DNA of 64,000 nucleotides from Nitrospina sp. UBA6727 (lineage in GTDB: Bacteria > Nitrospinota > Nitrospinia > Nitrospinales > VA-1), in assembly GCA_002454045.1 (NCBI GenBank), contig DKID01000016.1, positions 30,211 through 94,210 on the forward strand, in the 5' to 3' direction. Below, one piece after another: positions 16,568-26,339 of this stretch (its first letter is position 1; each line of letters opens with the position of its first letter). The notes under the pieces are model-generated. The model saw only the letters and a program-made list of their open reading frames with translations. It was not told where the DNA came from and did no database searches. A program made the position numbers and the translations under genes.

Positions 16568-17758
16568 TCAACCGACAATCTGACTGACGATGAAAGCGCC
16601 GGCGGTGTAGGTACCTAGGATGGAACCTAAACTGGATAAGAGGAAGACTAAGAATAATCGGGCGACGCGGTTTTTCCACCACATGGAATAGATGGCAATA
16701 TCTTCGCGCAAAGTTTCGAAGTCGCTCACTTTGGGTTTACGCATATACGATTCCACCAAGCCCACGACCATTCCCGCGCCGATAGTGGGGTTCAGCGATG
16801 TCAACGGCGCGGCGAAAAAACTGGCGACGATTGAGGCGGGATGTCCCAAGGCGATCAAAGTTCCCAGCGCGCAAAAACCGCCGTTGAATAAAACCCAAGT
16901 CAAAACCAACTGCTCGCCGAGTTCGGAGGAATGACGGAACCCGACCACAAACATCGTCATGATAAACGCGCAGACGCCCCAACCTATAAAATAGCCGACG
17001 CGACTCGGCGGCGGTTTTTTGTTTAACTTTTTCAGATGGTCTGCGGCGGGAGGGGACGCCATCATCGGGAGCATGCCGACCAAATGTCCGGCGCCGACCA
17101 ACGCTAGAATTTTTTTCGGGGACTCCTGCGCCTGCGTTATTTGCGCCAACCGCCCGACCATATACTGGTCCCGCTCATCAATCAGAACCTTCTTAATCTC
17201 TGGCAACTCCTCGCCGAACTCACTCACCACCGAATGCAATAAATCTCCGCGCTTGAGGTCTTCGATCTGTTTCTCGCTAACATCTTCCCCGACAAATATT
17301 CCGGCTATCAGTCCGCCGACAATTTTAAATTTTTGCCAGAGCGAAACCTCTGTGACCAACCGATGCAGAGTGGTCGATATGTCGCGGTCGATGACTTCCA
17401 GGCGGATATTTTTTTCGCGCGCCAACTCAACGGCGCGGAGCATTTCCCGGCCCGGCTCGACTCCGAGTCGATTAGCCAAACGTTTTTGATAGGCGGTCAA
17501 AGCAAGGTTGATGAGCAGGAGTCCCGCTTTTTTTTTACGGAATATCTGGTAGATGTCATGATTCTTCCACTGCTCCTGGTCGGTGAGATTTTCCAAGCGC
17601 GGGGCGCACAACTCCACGGCGATACAATCGTAGTCTTTGTGCTGAATATATTCCTCGACCATCTCCACACTCGAACGGGAGACGTGGGCTGTGCCCAACA
17701 AGGTTACCGCCGTGTCGCCGAGGTGAACGGTTTTGACAATATCGTCTTGCTTTTCCAC
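16568..17758 (-). CDS. TraB/PrgY-family membrane protein
   Basis: A 396-residue protein. The soluble N-terminal TraB domain (about 1-240) has TVTLLGTAHVSRSS-like sequence (here AVTLLGTAHVSRSSVE), the conserved Glu in CIAVELCAPR, and VGAGHLVGM, which resemble metal-dependent hydrolase motifs. The C-terminus has four hydrophobic helices between ~265 and 396. In Enterococcus the relative PrgY/TraB lowers pheromone activity; roles elsewhere are unknown. The start is GTG 17758 with AAGGA on the minus strand just upstream. It is divergent from uvrB and heads a run of five minus-strand genes. Confidence 0.88.
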   Translation of the reverse strand: MEKQDDIVKTVHLGDTAVTLLGTAHVSRSSVEMVEEYIQHKDYDCIAVELCAPRLENLTDQEQWKNHDIYQIFRKKKAGLLLINLALTAYQKRLANRLGVEPGREMLRAVELAREKNIRLEVIDRDISTTLHRLVTEVSLWQKFKIVGGLIAGIFVGEDVSEKQIEDLKRGDLLHSVVSEFGEELPEIKKVLIDERDQYMVGRLAQITQAQESPKKILALVGAGHLVGMLPMMASPPAADHLKKLNKKPPPSRVGYFIGWGVCAFIMTMFVVGFRHSSELGEQLVLTWVLFNGGFCALGTLIALGHPASIVASFFAAPLTSLNPTIGAGMVVGLVESYMRKPKVSDFETLREDIAIYSMWWKNRVARLFLVFLLSSLGSILGTYTAGAFIVSQIVG

Positions 17759-17907
17759 AATGTCCTTTCATGGAACGCGCCCGCGAAAACAAGCGGCAAA
17801 AAATTAATTGAGTTAAAATGAGGAAGACGGCTACGAGTTCCACAATTTAGCACAAACTTTATAAGTTTAGTATTGAATCGTTACCGATTTTTTCCGCGCA
17901 ACTTCCC

Positions 17908-19893
17908 ATGAAACTTTTTAAACTTCACGCCGATTATAAGCCTGCGGGAGATCAACCTCAGGCGATAGAAAAACTGGTGCGGGGTCTTGCTTCCGGCCCG
18001 AGTTCTCAGACTCTGCTCGGAGTGACGGGATCCGGGAAAACTTTTGCCGCCGCCAACGTCATAGAGCGGGTGCAAAAACCGACCTTGGTAATCGCGCATA
18101 ACAAAACTCTTGCGGCGCAACTTTACAACGAATTCAAGGCGTTCTTTCCGAACAACGCGGTGGGATATTTCGTCAGCTATTACGATTATTATCAGCCCGA
18201 AGCCTATCTTGCGCAAACCGATACCTACATTGAGAAGGATGCCTCCATCAACGATGAGATAGACAAGATGCGGCATTCGGCCACCCATGCCCTGTTTGAA
18301 AGGCGGGATGTCATCATCGTCGCCAGCGTTTCTTGCATCTACGGTTTGGGTTCGCCGGAGGCTTATCACGGCATGCTTCTTTTTTTAGAAAGCGGCATGA
18401 CTTTGGAAAGGGACCAAGCTCTGCAGAAACTGGTGGAGATTCAATACAAAAGAAACGATGTGGATTTCCGCCGCGGCACCTTCCGAGTGCGAGGGGACGT
18501 GCTAGAAATTCTGCCGGTTTATGAAAGGAACGAAGCGCTGCGGGTTGAATTCTTCGGCAATCAAGTTGACAAGATTTCCGCCTTCGATCCCATCACGCTC
18601 CAACCGATTCGGCAATTAGACCGCATCGCCATTTATCCCGCCAGCCATTATGTAACGCCGCAAGAGACTTTGGAAAGGGCGATGAAAAATATCAGGGAGG
18701 AACTGATGGAACGGGTCGCCTATTTTGAAAGTCAAAACCTCCTTGTCGAGGCGCAAAGAATTGATCAGAGAACTTTGTTTGATTTGGAGATGATGAAGGA
18801 AGTCGGTTATTGCCAGGGCATAGAAAATTATTCGCGCCATCTTATGTCCCGGAAGCCGGGCGAGCCGCCGCCAACTTTGCTGGATTATTTTCCCAAAGAT
18901 TCGCTCTTCATTATTGACGAGAGTCACGTCACCCTGCCGCAACTGCAAGGTATGTACAAAGGCGACCGATCCCGCAAAGAGAGTTTGGTCCGACACGGTT
19001 TCCGCCTGACCTCGGCGTTTGATAATCGTCCTCTAAAGTTTGAGGAATTCGTGCGGCACACCCACGACACCATTTACGTTTCCGCCACGCCCAGTTCTTA
19101 TGAACTGGAAAAGTCCGCAGACCATGTGGTGGAACTGATTGCGAGACCAACGGGATTGGTGGACCCGGAGATTGAGGTCAAACCCGTGACCAACCAAGTG
19201 GACGATCTATACAACCAAATCCGTTGCCGCGCAGAAAAAAATCAGCGGTGTTTGATTACCACGCTGACGAAAAGATTTTCGGAAGATTTGTCGGAGCACT
19301 TTTCCGAACTGGGACTGAGGGTCAAGTACCTTCATTCCGACATCGTAACTCTGGAGCGAACTCAGATTATCCGCGAACTTCGGCTAGGCGAATTCGACGC
19401 GTTGATAGGTATAAATTTGTTGCGCGAAGGACTTGATATTCCCGAGGTTTCTTTGGTGGCGATTCTCGACGCAGACAAGGAAGGTTTCCTCAGGTCCACG
19501 ACTTCTCTAATTCAAACTTCGGGAAGGGCGGCGAGAAACATTGCGGGGAAAGTTATTTTTTACGCCGACACGGTAACTCAATCCATGAAAGCCGCCATCG
19601 ATGAAATGACCCGCAGAAGAGAAATCCAACTCGCTTACAATCGGGAAAATCAGATAACGCCCAGCTCAATACAAAAATCTGTTGGAGACTCCATGGGATA
19701 CACGGCAGAATTTTCTTACACGGTGATGGAAGAAGAGGCGGAATATGAATCGGGCAAACCGCCGCCGGAATTGATCGCGGAACTGGAAAAGGAAATGCGT
19801 TCTGCCGCTAAAGATTTGGAGTTTGAAAAAGCCGCCGAACTCCGGGACAGAATTAAATGTCTGCGGGAAAAAGATCTGGGGATTATTTTATAA
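17908..19893 (+). CDS. uvrB: UvrABC system protein B
   Basis: The damage-verifying helicase-like subunit of nucleotide excision repair, 661 residues. Walker A is GVTGSGKT at 38-45. The beta-hairpin region is YYDYYQPEAYLAQTDTYIEK. DEAD-type motif II is FIIDESHVTLPQ, helicase motif VI lies in QTSGRAARN, and the C-terminal UvrC-interacting UVR motif is KEMRSAAKDLEFEKAAELRD. Family length is normal. Divergent from the TraB-like gene across 149 bases that contain AT-rich sequence but no clean consensus promoter. Convergent with mrdA, with only 11 bases between the stops. Confidence 0.98.
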   Translation: MKLFKLHADYKPAGDQPQAIEKLVRGLASGPSSQTLLGVTGSGKTFAAANVIERVQKPTLVIAHNKTLAAQLYNEFKAFFPNNAVGYFVSYYDYYQPEAYLAQTDTYIEKDASINDEIDKMRHSATHALFERRDVIIVASVSCIYGLGSPEAYHGMLLFLESGMTLERDQALQKLVEIQYKRNDVDFRRGTFRVRGDVLEILPVYERNEALRVEFFGNQVDKISAFDPITLQPIRQLDRIAIYPASHYVTPQETLERAMKNIREELMERVAYFESQNLLVEAQRIDQRTLFDLEMMKEVGYCQGIENYSRHLMSRKPGEPPPTLLDYFPKDSLFIIDESHVTLPQLQGMYKGDRSRKESLVRHGFRLTSAFDNRPLKFEEFVRHTHDTIYVSATPSSYELEKSADHVVELIARPTGLVDPEIEVKPVTNQVDDLYNQIRCRAEKNQRCLITTLTKRFSEDLSEHFSELGLRVKYLHSDIVTLERTQIIRELRLGEFDALIGINLLREGLDIPEVSLVAILDADKEGFLRSTTSLIQTSGRAARNIAGKVIFYADTVTQSMKAAIDEMTRRREIQLAYNRENQITPSSIQKSVGDSMGYTAEFSYTVMEEEAEYESGKPPPELIAELEKEMRSAAKDLEFEKAAELRDRIKCLREKDLGIIL

Positions 19894-19904
19894 CGAACTA
19901 ATGA

Positions 19905-21764
19905 TTATAATGTTTGGGCAGAAGGCAACGGCGGGTAGAGGTCAAAGTATTTCTTGAAGATTTTTCTGGCGATAGGTCCCGCGGTCGTCCCGCCGTGACC
20001 GCCGTGTTCGACGATAATAGCCACGGCGATTACAGGTTGTTCGTAAGGCGCGAAAGCCATGAACCATGCGTGATCCCGGTGCTTGACGGGCACGACTTCT
20101 TGCTTCTTTAATTCCTCATCGGATTCCATTCGCACAACCTGGGCGGTTCCGGTTTTTCCCGACACGATAATATTTTTCAGGCGGGATTCTTTCCCGGTTC
20201 CTTGCGCGCTATTCACCACATCGCGCAAGGCGTTTTGAACTTGCTCCAAATGATCGGGGGCCACCCCGAATTGACCGATTATTTCTGGGAAAAACTCTTG
20301 CTGTATTTGCCCGTCGGGTCCTTCGATACGCTTCACTAAATAGGGCTTCAGCAACACGCCGCCATTCGCCACGGCGGTCATTAAAATCGCCTGCTGCATT
20401 GGGGTCACCAGATTAAAACCTTGGCCAATGGATGCAGAAATCGTTTCACCCAAATGCCACGGTTCTTTCTTGTGCAATAATTTCCACTGCGTGGTGGGAA
20501 TCACTCCCTTACTCTCGTGTCCCAAACCCAGACGAGTGGCCCTGCCCAGCCCAAGATTTTTTGCATACTTTGCAATCGTGTTGATGCCTAACCGGTGTCC
20601 AATCGTATAAAAATAAACGTCGCAAGATTGCACCAGCGCGTCATGCAAATTCATAAAACCGTGTCCGGATTTTTTCCAGCACCGATACCGCCCCGCTCCC
20701 AAATTAAAATACCCGGGACAAAAGATGGATGTATCCGGTTTAATCACTCCCTCTTCAAGACCTGCGAGTGCTGTCACGATTTTATAGGTGGAACCGGGCG
20801 GGTATTGACCGTGAATAGATTTGTTTTCCATCGGGCTCCCGTCGCCATTCACCAGAGCCTTCCAGTCTAAGGAAGAAATTCCCACCGCGAATTTGTTGGG
20901 ATCAAATGATGGTTTGCTGATGATGGCGATGACCTCTCCCGTCTGCACCTTGACCACCACGACGGAACCATTCATATCCTGCCCCGCCGCTCCGGCCATT
21001 AACTTTTCCACTTCCTCTTGTATCTTTACATCCAGAGTGAGAACCAAACTGCTCCCGCTTTTTGGCGGTAGTTTGCGTAATGTTTTAAGCTCCCTGCCGG
21101 AAACATCCACCTCGACTTCCTTGTAACCTTTCTCGCCGCGCAAAAAAGATTCATACACATTTTCCAGACCGCTTATGCCAATGAAATCCCCTTGCCTGTA
21201 AGTTGGGTCTTTGCGGCTTTTCAACCTTGCCTTGGAGATCTCACCTAGATAGCCCAACGTGTGTGACGCTAAACTGTCGAACACATAATTTCTCACGGGC
21301 TCGGCCCAGATTCGTATTCCGGGAAAACTCATGCTGTTCTCTTCTATGAAAGCCACTTCTTCCCGAGAGATGTCGCCCTTGATTAAAACTTTCTTGAAGG
21401 ATCTAGTTTCGGCTATTTTCTTTTGCAATTTTTCCCGGTCCAAGGAAATTCTTTGGGCGAGTTTGTCCAGAGAAGAACCCAGAACCGTGGCGTCTTCAGG
21501 GATTAAATATAAATTGAAAACGGGACGAATGCTGACTAAAGTCTCACCGTTCCGATCCTGGATCATCCCCCGGTTTGCGGGCAGGGGCACTATTTGCACA
21601 TAGTTGTCCTCTGCCAATCCCGTCAGGTGTTGCCACTCCAAAACCTGCAAATACCAAATACGTATCCACAGGCATAGGAAAGAAACCACGACAAGGCTAG
21701 CGAGAATCCATATCTTTCCTTTAACGGCTTCACCAGTCTCCGTTGTGCAACGAGGTAGGCTCAT
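19905..21764 (-). CDS. mrdA: Penicillin-binding protein 2 (elongation transpeptidase)
   Basis: A 619-residue, inner-membrane-anchored D,D-transpeptidase that cross-links peptidoglycan during cell elongation. A single N-terminal helix (about residues 18-38) anchors it. The dimerisation/pedestal part has PANRGMIQDRNG. The transpeptidase motifs are PPGSTYK with catalytic Ser near 325, SCDVYF (SxD type) near 380, and KTGTAQ near 537. The ATG at 21764 is preferred to the TTG one codon earlier. Last gene of mreB-mreC-mreD-mrdA; the common partner rodA is not adjacent or elsewhere in the window. Confidence 0.97.
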   Translation of the reverse strand: MSLPRCTTETGEAVKGKIWILASLVVVSFLCLWIRIWYLQVLEWQHLTGLAEDNYVQIVPLPANRGMIQDRNGETLVSIRPVFNLYLIPEDATVLGSSLDKLAQRISLDREKLQKKIAETRSFKKVLIKGDISREEVAFIEENSMSFPGIRIWAEPVRNYVFDSLASHTLGYLGEISKARLKSRKDPTYRQGDFIGISGLENVYESFLRGEKGYKEVEVDVSGRELKTLRKLPPKSGSSLVLTLDVKIQEEVEKLMAGAAGQDMNGSVVVVKVQTGEVIAIISKPSFDPNKFAVGISSLDWKALVNGDGSPMENKSIHGQYPPGSTYKIVTALAGLEEGVIKPDTSIFCPGYFNLGAGRYRCWKKSGHGFMNLHDALVQSCDVYFYTIGHRLGINTIAKYAKNLGLGRATRLGLGHESKGVIPTTQWKLLHKKEPWHLGETISASIGQGFNLVTPMQQAILMTAVANGGVLLKPYLVKRIEGPDGQIQQEFFPEIIGQFGVAPDHLEQVQNALRDVVNSAQGTGKESRLKNIIVSGKTGTAQVVRMESDEELKKQEVVPVKHRDHAWFMAFAPYEQPVIAVAIIVEHGGHGGTTAGPIARKIFKKYFDLYPPLPSAQTL

Positions 21765-21778
21765 CAATTATCTTCGCA

Positions 21779-22276
21779 TTAAGGTTGGGTATGTAATTTT
21801 AACCAGCCGTTAATTTTATCCAATGTCATGAACATAACGGGAGCGATTAATACATTGTAAACACTGTAAACGGGCAACATCTGATACAAAAAACTGGGGG
21901 CGACTTCCCCTTTCAAGATAGTCATCGTGGAAAAATAAAATACCAGGCCATCGAAAATCGAGGCAAGCGCGAGGAATATCCCCATGGGAATCACGCCTTC
22001 AATAAAAAGTTTATTCTTGAGGGTGGAAAAAAAATAACCAATCAGCGTTTTCGAAAATGTGTTCACCCCCAGCAATCCCCCCGAAAGACTGTCCTGGGTA
22101 ATTCCGATGGCAAGCCCGGGTCCGGCGCCGCCCATCCATGAATATCGGACTGCGCAATACACCACCCAAATCAGCGCCAGATCCGGGGTAACACCGTTGA
22201 AGGAAAAAAGTTTCAGCCAAGTGGTCTGAGCGGAAAGCAAAAAAACCACAATGAGCGCCTGCACAAAATAATACAT
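21779..22276 (-). CDS. mreD: Rod-shape-determining protein MreD
   Basis: A 165-residue membrane protein with about five hydrophobic helices (YYFVQALIVVFLLSAQT, LALIWVVYCAVRY and others) and the internal SGGLLGVNTFSKTLIGYF region common in MreD. It belongs to the elongasome with MreB, MreC and PBP2. Start taken at ATG 22276; TTG 22282 two codons upstream is possible. Position directly between mreC and mrdA supports the call. Confidence 0.9.
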   Translation of the reverse strand: MYYFVQALIVVFLLSAQTTWLKLFSFNGVTPDLALIWVVYCAVRYSWMGGAGPGLAIGITQDSLSGGLLGVNTFSKTLIGYFFSTLKNKLFIEGVIPMGIFLALASIFDGLVFYFSTMTILKGEVAPSFLYQMLPVYSVYNVLIAPVMFMTLDKINGWLKLHTQP

Positions 22277-22284
22277 AAACAAAC

Positions 22285-23100
22285 CTAAGACAGCAGAACT
22301 AGAACTTCTTCCAGTCTCGACAAATCTGAACTGGGAACCAAAGTAACGTCTTGAAACAAACTTTGTTTCTTCACGGAAACCTGTGACACTTTCCCGATGA
22401 TTAAACCTTTTGGGAAAACTCCACCCAGCCCCGAGGAAAGCACGTAGTCTCCCACCTTGACATTTGCGGTATTGGGAACAAACTTTAATTCACACTCGTC
22501 CCCGCCCACTCCCACAACAACTCCCGACACGCGGCTTCCCTGAAACAAAGCATCCACCGCGCTGCGACTATCAATGATCAAAAGAACTTTAGAGGTGCTG
22601 GGGCCGGCGTGAATTATCTTCCCGATTACTCCAGAAGCGGTGACCACGGCAAGGTAGTTCCGTATTCCGTCCCGCGTTCCCTTGTCGATAACCACCATCT
22701 TCGACCATTGAGTGGCGTCCCTGCCGATGACGGAGGCCGACACGGTTTCGCGCCGCAAGTCATCTTCGTAAGCCATGAGTTTGGAGAGGCGTTTTCTTCT
22801 GGCGAGACGCTCAACGAGTTTGCTTTTTTCGCTGATGAGCCGCTGCACTTCAAACTGCAGTCGGTCATTTTCCCGAGCGACATCGGCGAGGGAAAAATAA
22901 TGATTGATGCCGTCGGAAGCAGACTGGATGGTTTGGGTAAAAAAATTCTGGAATGGGGAAAAAACGGTGCCCGCTATAGAATCCAAAAAATGGATGCCTT
23001 TTTCCTGTTTGACGCTTAAGGTCATCATGACCAAGGAAGCCAGCAAAGCGGTGGAAAGAAAAATAATATTTTTTCTGCTTGTGAATCTCCTTCGCGACAT
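22285..23100 (-). CDS. mreC: Rod-shape-determining protein MreC
   Basis: A 271-residue bitopic protein. A short basic N-terminus is followed by a membrane helix (IIFLSTALLASLVMMTLS) and a periplasmic coiled coil around residues 60-100 (ENDRLQFEVQRLISEKSKLVERLA). The two beta-barrel domains contain VIGRDATQWSKMVVIDKGTRDGI and SSGLGGVFPKGLIIGKV. ATG 23100 is chosen because it follows the mreB stop after one base and gives the usual short cytoplasmic tail. Confidence 0.95.
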   Translation of the reverse strand: MSRRRFTSRKNIIFLSTALLASLVMMTLSVKQEKGIHFLDSIAGTVFSPFQNFFTQTIQSASDGINHYFSLADVARENDRLQFEVQRLISEKSKLVERLARRKRLSKLMAYEDDLRRETVSASVIGRDATQWSKMVVIDKGTRDGIRNYLAVVTASGVIGKIIHAGPSTSKVLLIIDSRSAVDALFQGSRVSGVVVGVGGDECELKFVPNTANVKVGDYVLSSGLGGVFPKGLIIGKVSQVSVKKQSLFQDVTLVPSSDLSRLEEVLVLLS

Positions 23101-23101
23101 G

Positions 23102-24124
23102 TCAGAAAACAATCTTCTCCAGCAGTTCAGGATCGCCCAATGCTTTCCCTCCACCCAAAGCAACTGCGGAAAGAGGATCAACGGCAATGGTTACGGGCAG
23201 ACCACTTTCTTTTTTTAATAGAGTATCAAATCCTCTAATCAGCGAACCGCCGCCGGTCACCACCACGCCCCTGCCCACAATATCCGCCGCAAGTTCGGGA
23301 GGTGTAAGTTCCAAAGTAGTCTTCACTGCTTCGATGATGACTGCAAAGATTTCGGCCATAGCTTCCCGGACTTCTGTGCCCGAGATGGATATGGTTTTAG
23401 GAACCCCCGCAACCATGTCTCTACCCCTGACTTCCGCGGTCATCTCTTCTCCCATGGGATAGGCAGAGCCAATTTGAGTTTTCACTTCTTCGGCAGTCCG
23501 CTCACCGATCAAAAGATTATATTTCTTCTTGACATAGTTAGCGATGGCTTCGTTCATTTCATCTCCGGCGACGCGAATTGATTTGCTGAATACAACTCCG
23601 GACAAGGAAATAATCGCCACCTCCGTCGTCCCGCCGCCGATATCGACGATCATATTTCCAACAGGTTCCTGTACGGGGAGATCTACTCCAATGGCGGCCG
23701 CCATCGGTTCCTCAATCAAAAACACCTTGCGTGCACCAGCCGCTTCTACGGAATCTCTTACCGCCTGTTTTTCCACCGGGGTAATTCCAGAAGGAACAGC
23801 AACGACAACCCGCGGCCGCACCAATGTCCTGCGATTATCATGAGCCTTGCGGATAAAATGGTTGATCATTCTTTCCGTAAGTTCAAAATTGGCGATCACG
23901 CCATCCCTCATCGGACGAATCGCATTGATGGTATCGGGTGAGCGACCCAGCATTTGTCTGGCTTGTTCGCCGACGGCCTGCACTTCGTTGGTGCTAGTGT
24001 TCACCGCCACCACCGAGGGTTCGCGCAGAACAATTCCCTGACCGTCCACATACACCAGAGTATTCGCCGTCCCCAAATCAATCGCCAAATCATCGGCGAA
24101 CAAACTCCATAAACGATTAAACAC
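23102..24124 (-). CDS. mreB: Rod-shape-determining actin homologue MreB
   Basis: A 340-residue actin-like ATPase that forms membrane-associated filaments organising lateral wall synthesis. Motifs: phosphate-1 DLAIDLGTANTLVYV, connect region VVAVPSGITPVEKQAV, phosphate-2 NMIVDIGGGTTEVAIISL, adenosine loop GVVVTGGGSLIRG. Family length is normal. First gene of the shape operon. Confidence 0.98.
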   Translation of the reverse strand: MFNRLWSLFADDLAIDLGTANTLVYVDGQGIVLREPSVVAVNTSTNEVQAVGEQARQMLGRSPDTINAIRPMRDGVIANFELTERMINHFIRKAHDNRRTLVRPRVVVAVPSGITPVEKQAVRDSVEAAGARKVFLIEEPMAAAIGVDLPVQEPVGNMIVDIGGGTTEVAIISLSGVVFSKSIRVAGDEMNEAIANYVKKKYNLLIGERTAEEVKTQIGSAYPMGEEMTAEVRGRDMVAGVPKTISISGTEVREAMAEIFAVIIEAVKTTLELTPPELAADIVGRGVVVTGGGSLIRGFDTLLKKESGLPVTIAVDPLSAVALGGGKALGDPELLEKIVF

Positions 24125-24186
24125 CTATCACCCCATGTGTGGATTTCAAAAAGATTACCGGACTATTCATTCCTCCGCGGCGCACA

Positions 24187-24216
24187 CTTATACCAAAAAG
24201 GACGCTTGCGATGCAA
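24187..24216 (-). promoter_or_regulatory. Possible promoter for mreB
   Basis: On the minus strand TTGCAT (24216-24211) is followed after 18 bases by TATAAG (24192-24187). The -10 box is good and the -35 box weak. It lies 63 bases before the mreB start in the divergent spacer, which also contains a GC-rich gccgtcaccgtcatcgcgc tract (about 24220-24315). Confidence 0.35.
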
Positions 24217-24334
24217 GATAAATCCCGGCACGCAACCGTCATCCCGCCGCGGCAAAACCACACCGCCACGAAAAAGCAGACGCGCCGTCACCGTCATCGC
24301 GCCGCACAAGCTTCGTCGCACTCATCATAATGGC

Positions 24335-24363
24335 TTGCGATTCGTTTGCGCATTTTATAATAT
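24335..24363 (+). promoter_or_regulatory. Likely promoter for the ppiD-like gene
   Basis: TTGCGA (24335-24340), a 17-bp spacer and TAATAT (24358-24363). Transcription would start near 24370, just before ATG 24401. This makes the upstream in-frame start codons at 24137 and 24362 unlikely. Confidence 0.5.
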
Positions 24364-24400
24364 GAACGCCTTCTTTCAACCGGAACCAAGAGAAATATCT

Positions 24401-26332
24401 ATGTTGAGCGCAATTCGAGAACAGGCGGATTCATGGTTGATCAAAACCATCCTGTGGATGATCATCATCGCTTTCGTGGGAACCATTTTCTATTCATGGG
24501 GAATGGGTGGCGCCACGGGCTTCAGCGGCGAGACCGTGGCAACTGTGGAAGGGGAAAAAATCTACCAGCGGGAATATGAACGCGTTTTCAATAATCTGGT
24601 GAATTCTTATCGGCAACGATTCAGGAACCAGTTCACGAACGAGATGATCAAAAAATTCAACTTGAAAACCCAGGCCATTGAAGCTCTGGTCCAAAAAAAA
24701 TTGTTGCTGCTGGAAGCCGGGAAACAAAATTTGAAAATCAGCGACGCGGAACTGGTTTCCCATATCAGAAGTTTACCGGCATTCCAAAACGATGAAAAGT
24801 TCAGCAAGGAGTACTACGATCGCTACCTTCAGTCGCAACGAATTTCTCCCCGCGATTTTGAAGACGACCGACGGCAAGCTCTAACTTTAGACAAGTTGGA
24901 GAAACTGTTTCGCGCCGGTTCCAAAGTTTCACAAAGTGAAATCCGTGAAGTCTTCACCAACGAAGAAGAAAAAGCCAAACTAGACTACGTGCGGTTTAAC
25001 AGCGACCACTTCCCAAGCGAAAAAAGTTTTACCGATCAGGAACTCAACGATTTTTTTCAAGCCAACAAAAAACAGTTTGAGATACCGTCGCAAGTCAAAG
25101 TTGAATATGTAAAATTAGCAGCCAAAAACTATCTCGCGCAAATCGAACCACGGGATGAAGATATCGAGGACTATTACCAAACCAAGGTCGCCGATTTTCG
25201 CGTTGAAAAAAGTTACCGCGCAAGTCATATACTCATCCATATAAAATCATCAGAAATTAAGGGGGATGCTTCTCCCGAAGAAAAACAGAAACAAGCCGAG
25301 GATAAAGCAAAAGTCCGCGCCGCAGAACTTCAGGAAAAAATTAAAGCGGGTGCTGACTTCGAGGAAATTGCAAAAAAACATTCCGATGACCCCGGCTCGG
25401 GAGCCAAGGGCGGCAGTCTGGGAAAGTTTCCCAAAGGAACCATGACCCCCGCCTTCGAGACCGCTCTCGACAAGTTGGAAGTCGATGAAATCAGCGAGCC
25501 CGTTTTAACTCCCTTCGGCTACCACATCATCAGATTGGAAGGCCGAGACGAAGCGCACATTAAACCACTGGACGCAGTCCGTGAAGAAGTCATTCAATCT
25601 TTGAAGGAGATCAAGGCGCGACAAAGGGTCAGAAGAACCGCGAAACATATTTATCAGGAAGCAGAGAAAGACGGCAACTTGAAATCAGCCGCCGAGAAGA
25701 ATCAAGTTCAGATAATCGTCACCGATTTTTTCTCCAAAGAAAAGCGCGACCTTGCGGAAGTCGGCAACCAGCCACAATTCTACACCACAGCTTTCAGCAT
25801 GGAAGAAAACAAAGTCAGCCAGCCGATACATACCCCCGAAGCGTCTTTCATCCTAAAAGTCACGGACAATAAACAAGCCTATATTCCAGAGTTGGAAGAA
25901 GTCAAAAAAACCGTCGCGACGGCGCTGACCGAACAGACCAACCACGAACATGCGTCGTTGAAGTTTAAGGAACTGGAACAAAAACTTTCGCAGGAAAAGG
26001 ACTTGGAAAAAATTATTCAGGGACTGGACTTGAGCGTCCAGCATACTCCGTTCTTCAGCAGGGCGGACTCCATTCCAGGAATCGGGAACATCAAAGAAAT
26101 TAAGGAAAAAACTTTCGTGATGAATGTGGGAGATACTTCCGCCGCGAAAGTGAAAAACCGTTTCTACCTGTTTAAGTTGGTGGAAAAAGAAGCGGCGGGG
26201 GAACCCGACGAAGAGCAGGTCCAAAAAATTATCCAACGACTCAAGCGGGAAAAAAGTACGCAAATGTTTCAAGAGTGGGTGGAAAACTTGAAGACCCGGG
26301 CAGAAATTGTGATCGACGAAAACTTGATATAA
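24401..26332 (+). CDS. ppiD: PpiD/SurA-like periplasmic peptidyl-prolyl isomerase chaperone
   Basis: A 643-residue inner-membrane-anchored folding factor for exported proteins. The start MLSAIREQADSWLIKTILW with a single membrane helix at ~12-35 matches PpiD. A SurA-N-like helical domain (about 40-190) is followed by a parvulin (PpiC) domain at ~272-382 with SYRASHILIHIKS, GGSLGKFPKGTM and PFGYHIIRLEG. The C-terminal half is a further chaperone-like region. The frame is open far upstream, but that part reads as GC-rich repeat DNA and lies before the likely promoter. Convergent with thiDN (8 bases between stops). Confidence 0.9.
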   Translation: MLSAIREQADSWLIKTILWMIIIAFVGTIFYSWGMGGATGFSGETVATVEGEKIYQREYERVFNNLVNSYRQRFRNQFTNEMIKKFNLKTQAIEALVQKKLLLLEAGKQNLKISDAELVSHIRSLPAFQNDEKFSKEYYDRYLQSQRISPRDFEDDRRQALTLDKLEKLFRAGSKVSQSEIREVFTNEEEKAKLDYVRFNSDHFPSEKSFTDQELNDFFQANKKQFEIPSQVKVEYVKLAAKNYLAQIEPRDEDIEDYYQTKVADFRVEKSYRASHILIHIKSSEIKGDASPEEKQKQAEDKAKVRAAELQEKIKAGADFEEIAKKHSDDPGSGAKGGSLGKFPKGTMTPAFETALDKLEVDEISEPVLTPFGYHIIRLEGRDEAHIKPLDAVREEVIQSLKEIKARQRVRRTAKHIYQEAEKDGNLKSAAEKNQVQIIVTDFFSKEKRDLAEVGNQPQFYTTAFSMEENKVSQPIHTPEASFILKVTDNKQAYIPELEEVKKTVATALTEQTNHEHASLKFKELEQKLSQEKDLEKIIQGLDLSVQHTPFFSRADSIPGIGNIKEIKEKTFVMNVGDTSAAKVKNRFYLFKLVEKEAAGEPDEEQVQKIIQRLKREKSTQMFQEWVENLKTRAEIVIDENLI

Positions 26333-26339
26333 ACTTCGG

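Noticed and set aside
24137..24400. 88-residue N-terminal extension of the ppiD-like protein
   Set aside because: The sequence is repeat-like spacer DNA, lies largely upstream of a likely promoter, and the family N-terminus starts at 24401.
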